The notes beneath the pieces are model-generated. The model saw only the letters and a program-made list of their open reading frames with translations. It had not been told where the DNA came from and ran no database searches. Below are positions 51,421-62,280 of a DNA stretch of 64,000 nucleotides, piece by piece. The position numbers and the translations under genes are program-made. Origin of the DNA: Epiperipatus broadwayi (Eukaryota; Onychophora; Udeonychophora; Euonychophora; Peripatidae); the NCBI GenBank assembly GCA_028023455.1, contig JAQFVV010000063.1:2845081-2909080 (forward strand). Reading direction: 5' to 3'. Numbering within the stretch: position 1 is the stretch's first letter; each line of letters starts with the position of its first letter.

Positions 51421-51870
51421 ACACATTTTTTACAAATCATAGAAATAAAGATACAATAAAAAACAAATGACCACCAAGGTGCATTTCATTCTAAACCAGC
51501 ACTCATCAGTTGGCCCAGGTCACCATCTCTCATATATATCTTTATTATATGTGTAGGATTTTATTATTTTTTTATTAATATGATTTGAAAAGAATATACA
51601 GTGGTGAGGATGCTGTTTAATGCATTTATAAAGATATTTTACACATGGGACAGAGAAATATGAATAACTCCTTGTATGTTATTGTTTAATTAAAAAAACA
51701 GATATGTTAATCTTTAACTGGGGTTTAAAGTTTATATCTGGGCTAGATACAATCTCTAGTTTAGTAAATGAATAGTGATAATCATTACTGTATTTATCTG
51801 GAATAGTTTGTGCTAAAGATATGGGTGGAGAAAGTTTAACACTTGTAATTCAAAATGTAAGAATTTAATA
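51421..51870 (-). mobile_element. Hammerhead-bearing repeat, element F relative
   Basis: On the minus strand, 51870-51590 matches 62560-62870 (plus strand): tttgacac..., ctctagt, catgtgtaa, tattctttt...aataaa. It is followed by a short TA tract, gagagatgg and the hammerhead at 51466-51524. In the 62-kb copy the same two parts are joined in the opposite relative orientation, so both are probably fragments of a larger inverted-terminal element. Confidence 0.6.
51466..51524 (-). ncRNA. Hammerhead-family motif (mutated cleavage site)
   Basis: Minus strand: distal stem I GGTGACC with GGTCATT (seven pairs including G-U), CCAA with TTGG, core CTGATGA (51503-51509), stem II gtgctggtttagaat, GAAA (51484-51487), then TGCACC where the other copies have TATGTC. 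The base before the cleavage position is C instead of U, so activity is doubtful. Confidence 0.65.
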
Positions 51871-52357
51871 AAATATAATAAACCACATAATAATAATAAT
51901 ACACATAGTATTTGTAGAAGCAGTATCAATAAATTAAAAGTAACAATGTTCGTAATTCTTGATAAAGCATAACTTACAGAAATCATCATCATTTTTAAAC
52001 AATACTAGTCCATTGCAAGATTAAAATCTCTCCACATTTTGCTGTTTTAATAAATTTTGTTTTATTGTTAAAATTAGTTATTTCATTGTCTTTATTTATC
52101 AAATAAAGAAAAGCTAATATTTGACATTGTTCATCTTTTCTGCTATGACTCTGTAGTTGAATAGATTAAGTTGCTCATCATTACCTTTATTTTTAAAATG
52201 ATTACTAAACGTGCCATGATATATATATATATATATATATATTGAGAGTTTCATGTGTTCTCTTGCATTGCATTCTAAAAAATATTAAAGATAGAAATAT
52301 CTGCTTTAAATCATCACTTAGCATAAATTAATACTGCTATGGTACCCACTATATATT
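51871..52357. other. AT-rich non-coding DNA
   Basis: A (TA)n tract at about 52219-52242. Nothing else recognised. Confidence 0.5.
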
Positions 52358-52498
52358 AAACTAATATTGTTGTTTTTTTCATATGTAAAAGCATCAGCTG
52401 GGAAGCGAACCCTTGACAACTGACTGCAAGACACTGCTAGCAAGGCAGCTGCGCTGACCTCTCAGCTACCAATGCTTGACAAAAAAACTGATGTTATT
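52358..52498 (-). mobile_element. tRNA-Val-like SINE with imperfect TSD
   Basis: Element about 52372-52480 on the minus strand: GTCAAGCATTGGTAGCTGAG, box A region, ggttcgcttcccagctgatg, and CATATG near a short T run (A tail). Flanks aaactaatattgtt (52358-52371) and aaactgatgttatt (52485-52498) agree at 11 of 14 positions, a decayed target duplication. Confidence 0.8.
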
Positions 52499-53040
52499 AT
52501 TGGCATAATAAACATTCATAGGGCATCACCATTCCTAATCATTAAAATATAAGATTTGCAGATAAAAAAGTATTCTGTTGTTTTTTTAAATGAAAGATTG
52601 TTCAAATTTTATCATTTTAATTTGAAAAGTTGTCAATTTTCTTCAGCTAGTTGTAATGTGTATATATAAAAAAAACATTTTGAACGAATCAAAAAAAAAA
52701 GATTATTCCTTATTAAGATCTTTAAAACTTGCTGAGCATACTTTTGACAATTAAAGTCAGAATCATGGGTCTTAATGGTTGAAAACATGCATAGCAACTT
52801 TTAAAGATTTTAATACAGAATAAATAATTGTTGTCCTAATCTAGATGTACCATTAAAAAGAATCTTATAAATTTTATAATCATTATTCAACAGTGATAAA
52901 AGCATTCACATTTCATCTACTTAATCATATAACAAAGTATCATTACTGTTTTAATATCAGTGCTCAGCTTCATATATTATAGTCAAAGCATATAAAGAAA
53001 AATAATTCAAAAATAGACCTAATCATTAAAATGACTGCAT
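52499..53040. other. AT-rich non-coding DNA
   Basis: Probably host DNA up to the 5'-truncated end of the Penelope-like element; no readable frame. Confidence 0.45.
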
Positions 53041-54240
53041 CTCTAATTGAAGTTTTACTATACAAATCATTCTTATTACTTCTATCTCAGGAGTAATAGC
53101 TGATTTATTCATGGAAAATATAGAAACTTGTGCTTTAGAATCATCATCTTTAAAATCTCTCATTTGGCTCAGATACATAGATGACACTTTTGTCATATGG
53201 CAACGTGGAAAAAATAAATTAGATGATTTTTTTCTTACATTTAAATAATATTCATCCTCATATTAAATTTACAATGGAGACAAAGTCTAATGGAAAACTC
53301 CCTTTTCTTGATGTTCTAGTCACCAGAACACCAAATAGTTTATCTTTTTCGATTTACAGAAAGAATACACACGCAGACAGATATTTACATTTACATTCTC
53401 ATCATCACCCAACTCAGATAGTTTCTGTAGCCAAAACTCTTTTAAATAGAGCAATTAATTTTTCAGATAAGTCACATCTGAAAGAAGAAATAAATCATAT
53501 TAATAGTGTTTTATTAGCAAATCGTTATAATTATAAATTTATAAAAAAAGCCTTATTTCAAGCCCAAAATGGACAAAGTAGGAAACAAAAAGATGATAAA
53601 TCAGCTATTAGGATTTGTGTTCCATATGTAAAAGGAACTACAGATAGTATTGGACATATATTAAAATGCTATAATATAGATATAGCATTTTCTATTCATC
53701 AAAAGATTAGCAATATAATAACTAAGCCTAAGGATTCAATCTCTCTTGAATCTCATGGTGTTTATCAAATCTCATGTAAAAATTGTAAAGCTTCTTACAT
53801 AGGTATGAGTAATTGTTGCATCAGTGTTAGGAGAGATGAGCATGCTAATGCAGTTAAACAACACTCATCATCATCAGCACTCTCACTCCATACTATAGAT
53901 TCAGGTCATAAAATTGATTTTTCTAGTACTAGGTTCATATCCAGATGTGATAATCTCTACCAATGCAAAATTAGAGAAGCCATTAAGATACTTAAAAGGC
54001 CAGATTGTATCAATAAGCAAGATGATACATGCAAACTTTCTCCTATTTGGAAAGATTTTTTTAAAAAACATTCTTAAATTTAACATTTTTGCTATTGGTG
54101 GAACATTAACATTTTTTTTCAAATCAGTGATTGTAACGCCTCTACAACTATCTTTCTACCTTTTATCACTTAGTGGATGACTTGTGTGACCAAGTTGAAA
54201 TGTTGGTATATCAATATTTAAATTTTTTAACACGGATGAA
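53041..54240 (+). mobile_element. 5'-truncated Penelope-like retroelement
   Basis: Contains the C-terminal part of a Penelope-type reverse transcriptase fused to a GIY-YIG endonuclease (53075-54077), then about 160 bp of 3' sequence ending near a TA tract (54294-54314). The first half of the reverse transcriptase is missing, so the insertion is truncated close to the active-site motif. Limits are approximate. Confidence 0.8.
53075..54077 (+). pseudogene. Penelope-like reverse transcriptase (C-terminal part) plus GIY-YIG endonuclease
   Basis: In life this protein copies element RNA and nicks target DNA. From 53075 one frame gives SISGVIADLFMENIE and then LIWLRYIDDTFVIWQRG. The YIDD at 53174-53185 is the reverse-transcriptase active-site motif, and GVIADLFME matches the preceding conserved segment of Penelope-type enzymes. 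In the seven-T run at 53227-53233 the frame shifts by one, and the reading continues in a 284-codon open frame (53223-54077). That frame has LPFLDVLVTR (residues 26-35), a thumb/linker region, and a GIY-YIG domain: GVY 179-181, CKNC 185-188, YIG 192-194, Arg203/204, His207, His223 and His229, Glu252 (catalytic) and Asn264. All expected endonuclease residues are present, so this half looks little decayed. The overlapping frames on the other strand and in frame 53914-54180 are shadows. Confidence 0.85.
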
Positions 54241-54730
54241 CCCGCAAAATATGTCTTTTATATATGCAACCTGGGAAAATCTTCATTTCAACATATATAT
54301 ATATATATATATATTGTTAAGTCATTGATAAAGCACTCTTTGAATAAACTACAAAAAATTTTTGCTGATAGTGATAGCAAGCTTTTTAAGAGAATGCCAT
54401 ATTTGAGTGAAAAGATAGATTTAAAAACTTAACACAAGTTGCAGTTATTAAAATTTCACATAATTTGCAGTAGTTTCCAAAGAATGAATACCAAAATTTT
54501 TGCCAATATATTAGGAATAGAATATATTTTTAAGGCAGTGGTAATTTAATTTTGTAGCATATTAATTTAATGATATATGTAAATTCATTGCTAACAAGTA
54601 TTCATGTAAAATCAACTTTTTTTACATTCTGATTCCTAACTATAACATGTAATTGCTTGAATATAGATAAATCCAACTTCTTTTATAGCATTTTTTTCCT
54701 AAGTAAAATATTTATTGTGATCACCCCTGA
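54241..54730. other. AT-rich non-coding DNA
   Basis: (TA)n at about 54294-54314; otherwise nothing recognised. Confidence 0.5.
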
Positions 54731-55010
54731 TATATAAATAATTCTTCGAAAAACAATAGAATTATTAATACAGTAAATAATATTTTAAAACAAATATCTA
54801 CTATAATTTAATAGAAGTACTTTCAACTATCTAAGTAGTTGTTATCAACTATTTTCAAATTCAGTTACAAAAAAAAAACTGAATTTGAATATAGTTGATA
54901 ATGACTGCTTAGATAGTCGAAAGTACTTCTATTAAATTATAGTGGATATTTGTTTTAAAATATTATTTACTGTATTAATTATTGTATTGTTTTTTGAAAA
55001 ATTATATATA
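54731..55010. mobile_element. Hairpin MITE, about 135-bp arms
   Basis: Arms 54731-54866 and 54877-55010 are near-perfect inverted copies around a 10-bp A-rich loop. The tip is aattcagtt/aactgaatt and the outer ends are tatataaataattctt/aaattatatata. Shared strings include aatacagtaaata and aatagaagtacttt. No coding capacity. The open frame running out of it to 55170 is accidental. Confidence 0.85.
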
Positions 55011-55182
55011 TTTGTTTATAATTGAAATACAGACATTGATTATTAATATATATATATATATATTCTTTGGCCTATTCTACTTTAGTGATAACATTTTCAC
55101 CACTTATATTTGTCAATTAAGTTTTCATATTTGGCTATTTAAGAAATATATAAAACTGAAATTTACATAAATCCATCATATA

Positions 55183-55353
55183 GTACCATTAACCAATCAC
55201 TCCACAACATAAACTGTAATTTTTGATTTATCATGACAAAACAATATTAGTAGACCAAACCAAATATGAGTATTTGTATAATGAGAATCAAATATAGGAT
55301 TGATGATAAATCAGAAGTCACAATTTATGTTGTGGAGATATTAGTTAATGATA
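55183..55353. mobile_element. MITE or foldback, 51-bp arms
   Basis: taccattaaccaatcactcc at 55183 through gatttatcat at 55233 is inverted at 55303-55353 (atgataaatcagaagtcaca through agttaatgata) with a 69-bp spacer. About 43 of 51 positions pair by eye. Confidence 0.75.
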
Positions 55354-56440
55354 TTACATGATAAGATTCCTATTATCTATTCATTTGTTGATTAAACAAC
55401 CCAATTTAACTCCAATACCGTGTATTTATACTTGTTAAAGAAAGCAGTGTTATAATTGGACTGGATGATTGTTTTATTGATATATTGGTGGAATAGGGTT
55501 TGGGTATATATTTTTTTAGAGATAGCGTAATGCATTGGATATATATACAAATAAAATGTCAGTTAATTAAAAACTATTATAATGACAGTAAAAATAGTAA
55601 GTATAACGGTAGCATTCACTATTATATACAGTCCTTCAATCCGCAGAAATACTTTCAGTTAATTCCTTAATTAAGGAATTAACCGAAAGTACTACTCATT
55701 TCAAAACAAACTGTATTCGCACTCAAAGGGAAATACATTAGGTTGATCCGTATCCACGGTCTCATTAGACAGCTAACATGTGGGGGATCAGAGATACAAA
55801 CAGTAATTGAATAAAAGAATTATACATATAAACAAGGAGGTGAGGATTGAAAGACTTTATATAATACTTAATTACCGCTATATTTATTATTTATATATAT
55901 ATATTCACACAAATAAAGAAAGAGAGAAAAAGAAAACATACTTCTCTCTCCCAAACTCTCTTGCATTAATGATTTTGCTGAATTAAAAAACATACAGTAA
56001 TAATTCAAAAATACACTTTTCATATTCTTATCAACCTTCTATTTCTACTAATAAATACCTGTTTGCTACTGGCAACATAAAAAAGATTAATTGTACATAT
56101 TAATACTAACTACTAATTTTAAAACTAATTGTATATATATTTATAATATGTTTAGTATAATGAAATTTTTATTTTTATATCAATTCGACATTTTTATAGT
56201 AACACAAATAATGCAACTTTATTGATCAATTTTTGACATTCTTTATTTTCTCTTTGTAAAATACAAGGCATCTTACTTAGCAATTTTGATTTTGTTTACT
56301 TTTCTTTTTCTGATAATGTTCTGTACAATTTAACAATTAAAATTTATTTTTAGCTAATATCATAAGATCAATTACAATCAGTGTTTTCTAAAAAGTTAAT
56401 GACTATAATTCCCACTTGCTATTCTCTAATATATATATAC
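55354..56440. other. AT-rich non-coding DNA
   Basis: Contains the palindrome at 55650-55691, a less AT-rich patch at 55690-55800 with no identity I recognise, and a TA run at about 55892-55902. Confidence 0.5.
55650..55691. repeat. 42-bp palindrome
   Basis: Twenty-one-base arms with one mismatch meet at cttaattaag with no loop (tactttc[a/g]gttaattcctt). The outer agtactttc string also occurs at 54817-54827 in the hairpin MITE, so it may be the tip of a related element. Confidence 0.75.
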
Positions 56441-57098
56441 ATTAAGTAGACTATATAGAGCAGGAGCAGGGGTGTCCAATAAGTCGATCGTGACCACCGG
56501 TCGATCGCAAAGCCAAATCTGTAAGAGCTGTCGGGTAACCAGTGAAACAAATTAAGTCAAGATTTTCAAGTTTTTTTGTTATTTTTGTTTTTATTCTAAA
56601 TTTTTTTTTCAATTCTAGATAAGTTAAGTCCACTAAGCCGTATCATTATTGAAAATAATATTTTTAATCTTGATTTAATGTAGCTAATTTGAATTAATAA
56701 ATTTTGTTAATAATTAAATTACTCATGTTGCTTTAATTCCTCCTGGAAATGAGTTTTTTGGCCTGTTAAATAATTGTTATTTTTTACTAGGTAGATATAT
56801 AAAAATAGTAATAGTATGTATTTCACACCTCCATCTACTTAGACTACGCCTATGACAACAAGTCGATCACAACACATTTTAAAAATAAAAAGTAGATCTT
56901 ATGAACACAAAAGTTGGCCACCCCTGATATAGAGTATATGAGCACAGACTTTCACATAACCACCACTCTCCACTTCATTTCATAACACTGATACACTTGA
57001 ACACACATATGTCGAAAAGTCTGTGCACATATACCCTATATATTACATATATGAATACAGGTATATAATAAGCCTGTACTTCAGTTATTAAGTAGACT
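56441..57098 (+). mobile_element. Element E copy with 12-bp TSD, split by a hAT MITE
   Basis: Exact duplications attaagtagact lie at 56441-56452 and 57087-57098. Between them, after removing the hAT element, about 160 bp of element E remain: tatatgagcacagactttca, ccaccactctcc, cataacactgatac, acacatatatg-like sequence, ctgtgcacatataccctata, caggtatataataagcctgt and cttcagtt. The hammerhead and one arm are missing, joined through gtcgaaaag to tctgtgc, so this is an internally deleted copy. The length of the target duplication indicates retroposition. Confidence 0.8.
56461..56926. mobile_element. hAT-type MITE with 8-bp TSD
   Basis: The ends are caggggtgtccaa (from 56467, preceded by a partial repeat caggag at 56461-56466) and ttggccacccctg (56914-56926), matching the CAGGGGTG inverted termini common in hAT elements. 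Exact 8-bp duplications atatagag sit at 56453-56460 and 56927-56934, the hallmark target-site length for hAT. The inside is non-coding, with gtcgatcg strings near both ends. The small minus-strand frame at 56451-56633 reads out of the terminus and is not a gene. Confidence 0.9.
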
Positions 57099-57250
57099 AG
57101 TTGATTAAGCTAAGAAAGTCAAGTACTATGGTCCTACTACAGGTATTTATTGATTGGTGGTTTTGGTAATTGTATTTTAACCCATGTGTTTAGTAAATTA
57201 CTTGCTGATAATTATTTATTTATGTTTTTAAATGTTTTAGATTGTGTATA

Positions 57251-57336
57251 ACGAGAGGTCAGCGACAGCTGCTTTACAAGCAGTTGTCCCGGGTTAGCGG
57301 GTTCGCTTCCCGGCTGATGCTATGACACATGAGAAA
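57251..57336 (+). mobile_element. tRNA-Val-like SINE, subfamily with 8-bp insertion
   Basis: gagaggtcagcgacagctgc, ctttacaagcag (anticodon loop TTTACAA, anticodon TAC), tgtcccgggttagcgggttc and gcttcccggctgatgctatg. The box B region contains an additional gggttagc relative to the 42.8-kb copy. The T stem is otherwise perfect (CCGGG/CCCGG). The 5' head before gagagg is missing and the end runs into TA repeats. Confidence 0.85.
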
Positions 57337-57339
57337 ATA

Positions 57340-57600
57340 TATATATATTACTTAAAAGCACATTTTACTTACACTATAATAATGTATGATAAATAGCTAT
57401 TTTGTAATTTTATCTAAATTAAAAGAATTGCCAGAATATCAGATATTGTATTAAGAATACTGCATCTGTAGCAATATTACAATTAATATATAACTGAAGC
57501 TTATTGATTATTAATATTGCTTTTATTAATAATATTCAAGACTTCTTGATTTTGCATTTTGTATACAATATATATATGCTTATGTATTTGAAAAAGAATT
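57340..57600. other. AT-rich non-coding DNA
   Basis: Nothing recognised. Confidence 0.5.
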
Positions 57601-57603
57601 TTT

Positions 57604-58014
57604 TTAATAAGTGTGTTTTATCAGTTCTTACTTATGGATCTGAGACTTGGACACTTAATAGAAGAGCAATACAGAAACTTCAGACCATTCAAAGAAATAT
57701 GGAGAGATGCATGTTAGGAGTAACAAGATGAGATTGAAAAAACAATAAATGGGTAAGAGAATAAACAAGTATTACTGACATTGTTGAAAGAATTAAAAGA
57801 CTGAAGTAAAGTTGGGCTGGAGATATTGCTAGAAGAGATAATAATAGATTGACAATTGAAATCTTAAATTGGATTCCAAGATATTATAAGAGATCCAGAA
57901 GAAAACCATATAGGTGATGGAGATGACATAAGAAAGTGTGCTTGGGTTATGTGGAGAAGAGAGGTTGAATATTGGAGAAGATGGACTGGATTTGAGGTAG
58001 TCATCCTGCTGTGG
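57604..58014 (+). pseudogene. RTE-type LINE reverse transcriptase, C-terminal end
   Basis: The frame reads SVLTYGSETWTLNRRAIQKL, then QTIQRNMERCMLGVTR, a stop, then WVRE, TDIVERIKRLK, WAGDIARRDNNRLT and IEILNWIPRYY with KRSRRKP. This is the C-terminal signature of the RTE-like non-LTR polymerases so common in animal genomes: LTYGSETW..., Q..ERAMLG, I.RIKRLKW.WAGHIAR and the W.PR...RSRGRP.. block. At least three in-frame stops and possible small shifts make it a dead 5'-truncated copy of about 135 codons. The element is followed within 30 bp by a (TA)n array, which may be its 3' microsatellite tail, as in many RTE copies. Confidence 0.85.
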
Positions 58015-58040
58015 ATTGATAATGGTTGCCAATGACAATG

Positions 58041-58041
<1 letters not shown>

Positions 58042-58082
<41 letters not shown>
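58042..58082. repeat. (TA)20 microsatellite
   Basis: TA array between the LINE tail and the foldback element. Confidence 0.95.
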
Positions 58083-58084
<2 letters not shown>

Positions 58085-58086
<2 letters not shown>

Positions 58087-58606
58087 TCATATCTTACCTT
58101 ACTTTCAAATAATGATCTAATCCAGATTCCAACTTATCTAGATTGGATTGAGCATTCATCACCATGAACCTATGCATATATGGATAGATAGCATATAAGC
58201 AATGGCATGAGTGGGCCAATATTTAGTTCTAGCAGCTTCCAGTTCTGAAGGTGGACTTGCCTTGCTGCATCAATCATTTAGATTTGATAGCTATTGTCTG
58301 AAGAATGTGTATTCTGTCAGGATTGACAGTAGTTTTCTGGACAACATGTATGGAGAATGTGAATTCCGTCTTTCAGCTTTGTGACAGTATATCTCTGACC
58401 TTACCTTCAAAAACACTTTATTGCTAGATCCCCATCCTTAATGAAGACATTCAGACTCAGTGAGCATCATTGCCTATTGGCTGGTTCTTATCATTGGCTA
58501 TGCATTATCTGTATATATACACATAGGTTCATAGAGATTAATGCTCAATCCAATATAGATGACAGAATCTGGACTAGTCCATTATTTGAAGGTAAGATGA
58601 GATATA
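58085..58606. mobile_element. Foldback element, about 95-bp arms extending inward
   Basis: 58085-58180 is inverted at 58511-58606: aaataatgatctaatccaga/tctggactagtccattattt, tagattggattgagcatt/aatgctcaatccaatataga, aacctatg/cataggtt. A weaker inward extension pairs 58185-58225 with about 58465-58510. The centre (58230-58460) is single-copy and has no coding frame. The plus-strand frame at 58441-58695 is part of the right arm. Confidence 0.75.
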
Positions 58607-59003
58607 ACAATATGTGTTCTGCCAATTTAATACTATTTTTCACTTCCTCAATTTCCTTAACAGATTTTCAAATAAAACCAAAAAATAAAACATAAAATAT
58701 GAATTTTTTTTTTTTACAAATCTATTGCATAAAATGAAATGAAAAAAAATGTCAGGGTCATTTGCTATACAGAAAATGATTATTATTCTTAATAGTGTTT
58801 TAAAACTGAAGCATATATCAGAGTATATATATATCAATAAACTTTGAATTTATGATGGAAGCATATATAAATTAATGTATGACAATCTATGACTCATGGA
58901 TAACTAATCGAACTACAAATGCATTTGGGATGAGACACTTCTTATGGCTCAACTATCTTTCCAAATAATACTGACTTATACAGATTCAATCTTATCTTTA
59001 TTG
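58607..59003. other. AT-rich non-coding DNA
   Basis: Nothing recognised; short TA run at about 58825-58834. Confidence 0.5.
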
Positions 59004-59215
59004 GATTCACTGAGTGCCTTCATCTATTGGTCTGTTTTCTGGATAGCCTGGACCAAACTCTTCTAATGAGCCACTATAGTTGTTGATGCATACCCTAAGT
59101 AGTTGGAGGTAGTGAAAGTATTACCACTCCAATCTGTAGCAACTATTGAGACTCATTAGAAGAGTTCAATCAGGCTATACAAAAACAGTAAATAAGGATG
59201 CTCAGTAAATCTGAT
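59004..59215. mobile_element. Second foldback element, about 85-bp arms
   Basis: attcactgag...gatagcctgg...aactcttctaatgag...atagttgttg on the left is inverted as caactattgagactcattag, aagagtt, aggctatac and ctcagtaaat on the right, around a short centre near 59105-59125. Its style (cttatctttattggatt upstream) resembles the foldback at 58.1 kb, so they may be related. Confidence 0.65.
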
Positions 59216-61814
59216 TGCTTCCATTAAGGAAAGGGACTTGGCTATAAATTGATAATCCATTTGGAAGTAGAGTCAAACAATAACCAAATAATTGTCAGCA
59301 CTGAAATAACAGAATATAACATTGTTCCCAATATTGTAAAGTAATGAAACAAGTTCATATTGAACTGGAAGCTGCATGAGATTGAACTTGATCCATGGCA
59401 AGTATAGTTGGAAGGATCTCCATACCTGGATACAAGGCAAACCTGCCTTGGTACAGCTGGAAAGTGTTAGGAACTCCTAGAAAGGCACCAGAAGTCACTT
59501 GCTTCAATAGTTGCACAGCAATTTGACATTATGCCTAGCCGACAGTATTAAGCAAAGTTATCAGTGTTATTAAACTAAAGATTAGCTTTTCAAACTAATC
59601 CACATGCGCTTTATGAAATTTAATAATAAATAAATACTCTCACTTCCAACATATTAGTGAAATATATTTTAGATTTTAAAACCAAAGATTAATTCTATTT
59701 AATACTTTTAAATATTTTATCCTACATTCACATTATTAAACTTATATATATTCATTAATATTAACACTTTCCAGAATATGATTTATAAACTGTTATCATT
59801 AAATAATAAACCTGATATCTCATAACAGTGTGACTTAAATTATCTTATATTATTCTTGATTTATAACTAATCATCAAGGTAATATAGTTTATTCAAATGT
59901 GATCTACTTTCCAATCTAACCATAACATTTTATAATTGTTTTAATTATGATTATTACACATTAACATACATGTAAATGATACACAGAACTTATTCATTAT
60001 TTTTAGAAGATTCATACTAGAGTTGGATCTTTAAATAAAATTTGAAATCACCGACCAAGGATGTACAACAACTTAGATTATGCATCTGAGATTTACCAAA
60101 TACACAATATGTAGTTTGTATAACAGTAGAATAGATTGTATCATTAACATGTAATACAATTTATTATCCAGTAATAATCCAATCATTCTTCTAGATAGAC
60201 ATAAAGACCATATGTGTATGAGGAAATATCTTGACACAAGCTTCCATTATCACAAAATAGTTTAAGCAGTGAATAAAACATATGATAAAAAATAATTTTT
60301 GTGTCTCATATTTATATCCAATGTTCATGAAAACATAAATTAGTGATCAGAAACAATTAACTAAACCTAAAAAAATAATTATACAATATAAATGTGGGTC
60401 TATTAAAAGAAGGTTGCCTTGACAACAGTTTGAAATTGTTGATTATTATTGATATTGGGATTGTCTAAGTGCTGATGGTTTTTTAATGATTACTTACAAA
60501 CCCATTTAGCTTTGAGGATTATTACATTTACTATTTAATTAATACTTTAGGTGCAACTTGAAATTGATAATTGCTCTTTGTAATGTTATTAATTGACTAT
60601 TTGTTAGTATGCATAAAATTGATTTGCATTTAAACTAAGCATGAATAACAGAATAACATCACAAATTTACACATAATCATAATATTGTTCAAATAGACAA
60701 ACAATTTTATGCAAACATATCTCAACTTAATCATCATATGTATGGCAGATAAAATTCTTACATTCAAATTTTTGTATATTATACCATGATAAAAGTTATA
60801 AATAATAAAATAAATTCAACACTCATTGAAAAATAGATTTTAAATACTTTAATAAACTCTCAATCATTTATTTGCATCTGTAAATCTCAACTTTCTTGTA
60901 ATATGTTTACTCATACATCCATGCAATTTGTTTTATTTAAAGACTTCATGGAAAACTATTAATCTGCCTTAAGATCATTTAAATATAAAATATAAAGCTA
61001 TATCTCTCACAAAATATTATATAATTTGTTCTTTAGATTGTTTTAAAGTATCATTAAATCCCTTGGAAAGTGGGTATTATTTTATCCTTAACTTATTCTC
61101 TGTGACACTTTAATTCATTTCATTAATACTAGATTCTGCTTTCTATATCAAATAAAAATTAATCTGAATTTTAGGTATAGTTTATAAAATTTTGGAACTT
61201 GATGAATGACTTACATACTTATTAAAAATTTGTTAAGCAGATCTGATAGTATTTTAAGATCATGAAGTTAGCAGTAACTCGCAGTTTTTTATGGAGTTCT
61301 CATAGTTTTTTCTTTTCAAAACCTGATCAAAAAAATAACCAATCTTTATTGTATTTAAAAATGAATCCTTTGAATTTAAATGAGAAGCTACTGGATTGGA
61401 TTATATTTATATAATAGTGGCATTTGTTAAGAATATATTACTTCAGCATATTAAGTCATAATTAGTGATTAAATATATTTCATGGGCAGATGAGTCATTT
61501 TAAAGATAAAGTTGGCTATCAGTTCTGAAGAGACCCTATATGACTAGCTTGACGTCAAAGACAAATTTCATAAGAAGTTTGTAGACCATTTAATAATAAT
61601 TTGATGAACATGACTTTCTCTAGCCATTGCAAGCGAAATTCATATAGATTAAAATTAAATTTTTTCTCACTTCTATTTATATCATACATCCCCCCCCCCA
61701 AAAAAAAAAAAACATTAATTAAAGTTCTTTTATAAAATAATTATATTACATCTGTTAATTATATTTTGGAAAATTCTAATCTTTTCTCTCAGATAACCTA
61801 TTTATGTATACCTT
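59216..61814. other. Non-coding DNA, nothing recognised
   Basis: 59216-59530 is less AT-rich and single-copy in this window, with no coding frame. The remainder is ordinary AT-rich DNA with a C9 run followed by an A run at about 61690-61711. A CTGAAGA string at 61524 is discussed under rejected items. Confidence 0.5.
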
Positions 61815-61939
61815 TTACAGACATTTTTTTTTCTCATGTGTCATAGCATCAGTGGGGAAGCTCACCCGTTAACCCGGGACAACTGCTTGTGAAGCAGCTG
61901 TCGCTGACCTCTCGACCACCAATGCTTGACTTACAGACA
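61815..61939 (-). mobile_element. tRNA-Val-like SINE with 9-bp TSD
   Basis: Element 61824-61930, flanked by ttacagaca at 61815-61823 and 61931-61939. Minus strand: GTCAAGCATTGGTGGTCGAG, gaggtcagcgacagctgc, ttcacaagcag, tgtcccgggttaacgggtga and gcttccccactgatgctatg, then an A tail (T run at 61824-61832). It carries the same 8-base insertion in the box B region as the copy at 57.25 kb. Confidence 0.85.
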
Positions 61940-62246
61940 AATTTTATCTTAAGAAATAACTCAAATAAATAAGCAATAGTCTTTCCATTGACATAATGAG
62001 CTTAACCTAATTCTGTTTAATAGGATTCAAGTAAATAAACGAATTACTTTTAATCCCATAATTAGTTGGGGCTTTTTCTATACATATACTGTTTTTTAAT
62101 TTAATCATATTAATCTGTTTTTTTTTATTGTTCTATTATTTCAAATTCACTTTTCAGAATGTCAAAAAAAATTATATAATCAGTAAAATAAAATTTATTA
62201 ACATTTTTAAAGAAACTTTTGAATAAATTTTTAATGTCTTATATAT
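61940..62246. other. AT-rich non-coding DNA
   Basis: Nothing recognised; TA run at about 62240-62258. Confidence 0.5.
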
Positions 62247-62280
62247 ATATATATATATTAAATAACCTCAATATTACCAC

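Noticed and set aside
54165-54215. ggatga-cttg...caag-ttgaaa at the 3' end of the Penelope-like element
   Set aside because: The order resembles a hammerhead, but the CUGA part reads GUGGAUGA, extra bases precede GAAA and stem I cannot be drawn.
61524-61556. CTGAAGAGACCC followed by gacgtc, hammerhead-like
   Set aside because: There is no GAAA box, and stem II does not close (GACC versus GACT). At most a dead relic of the 24.7-kb type.
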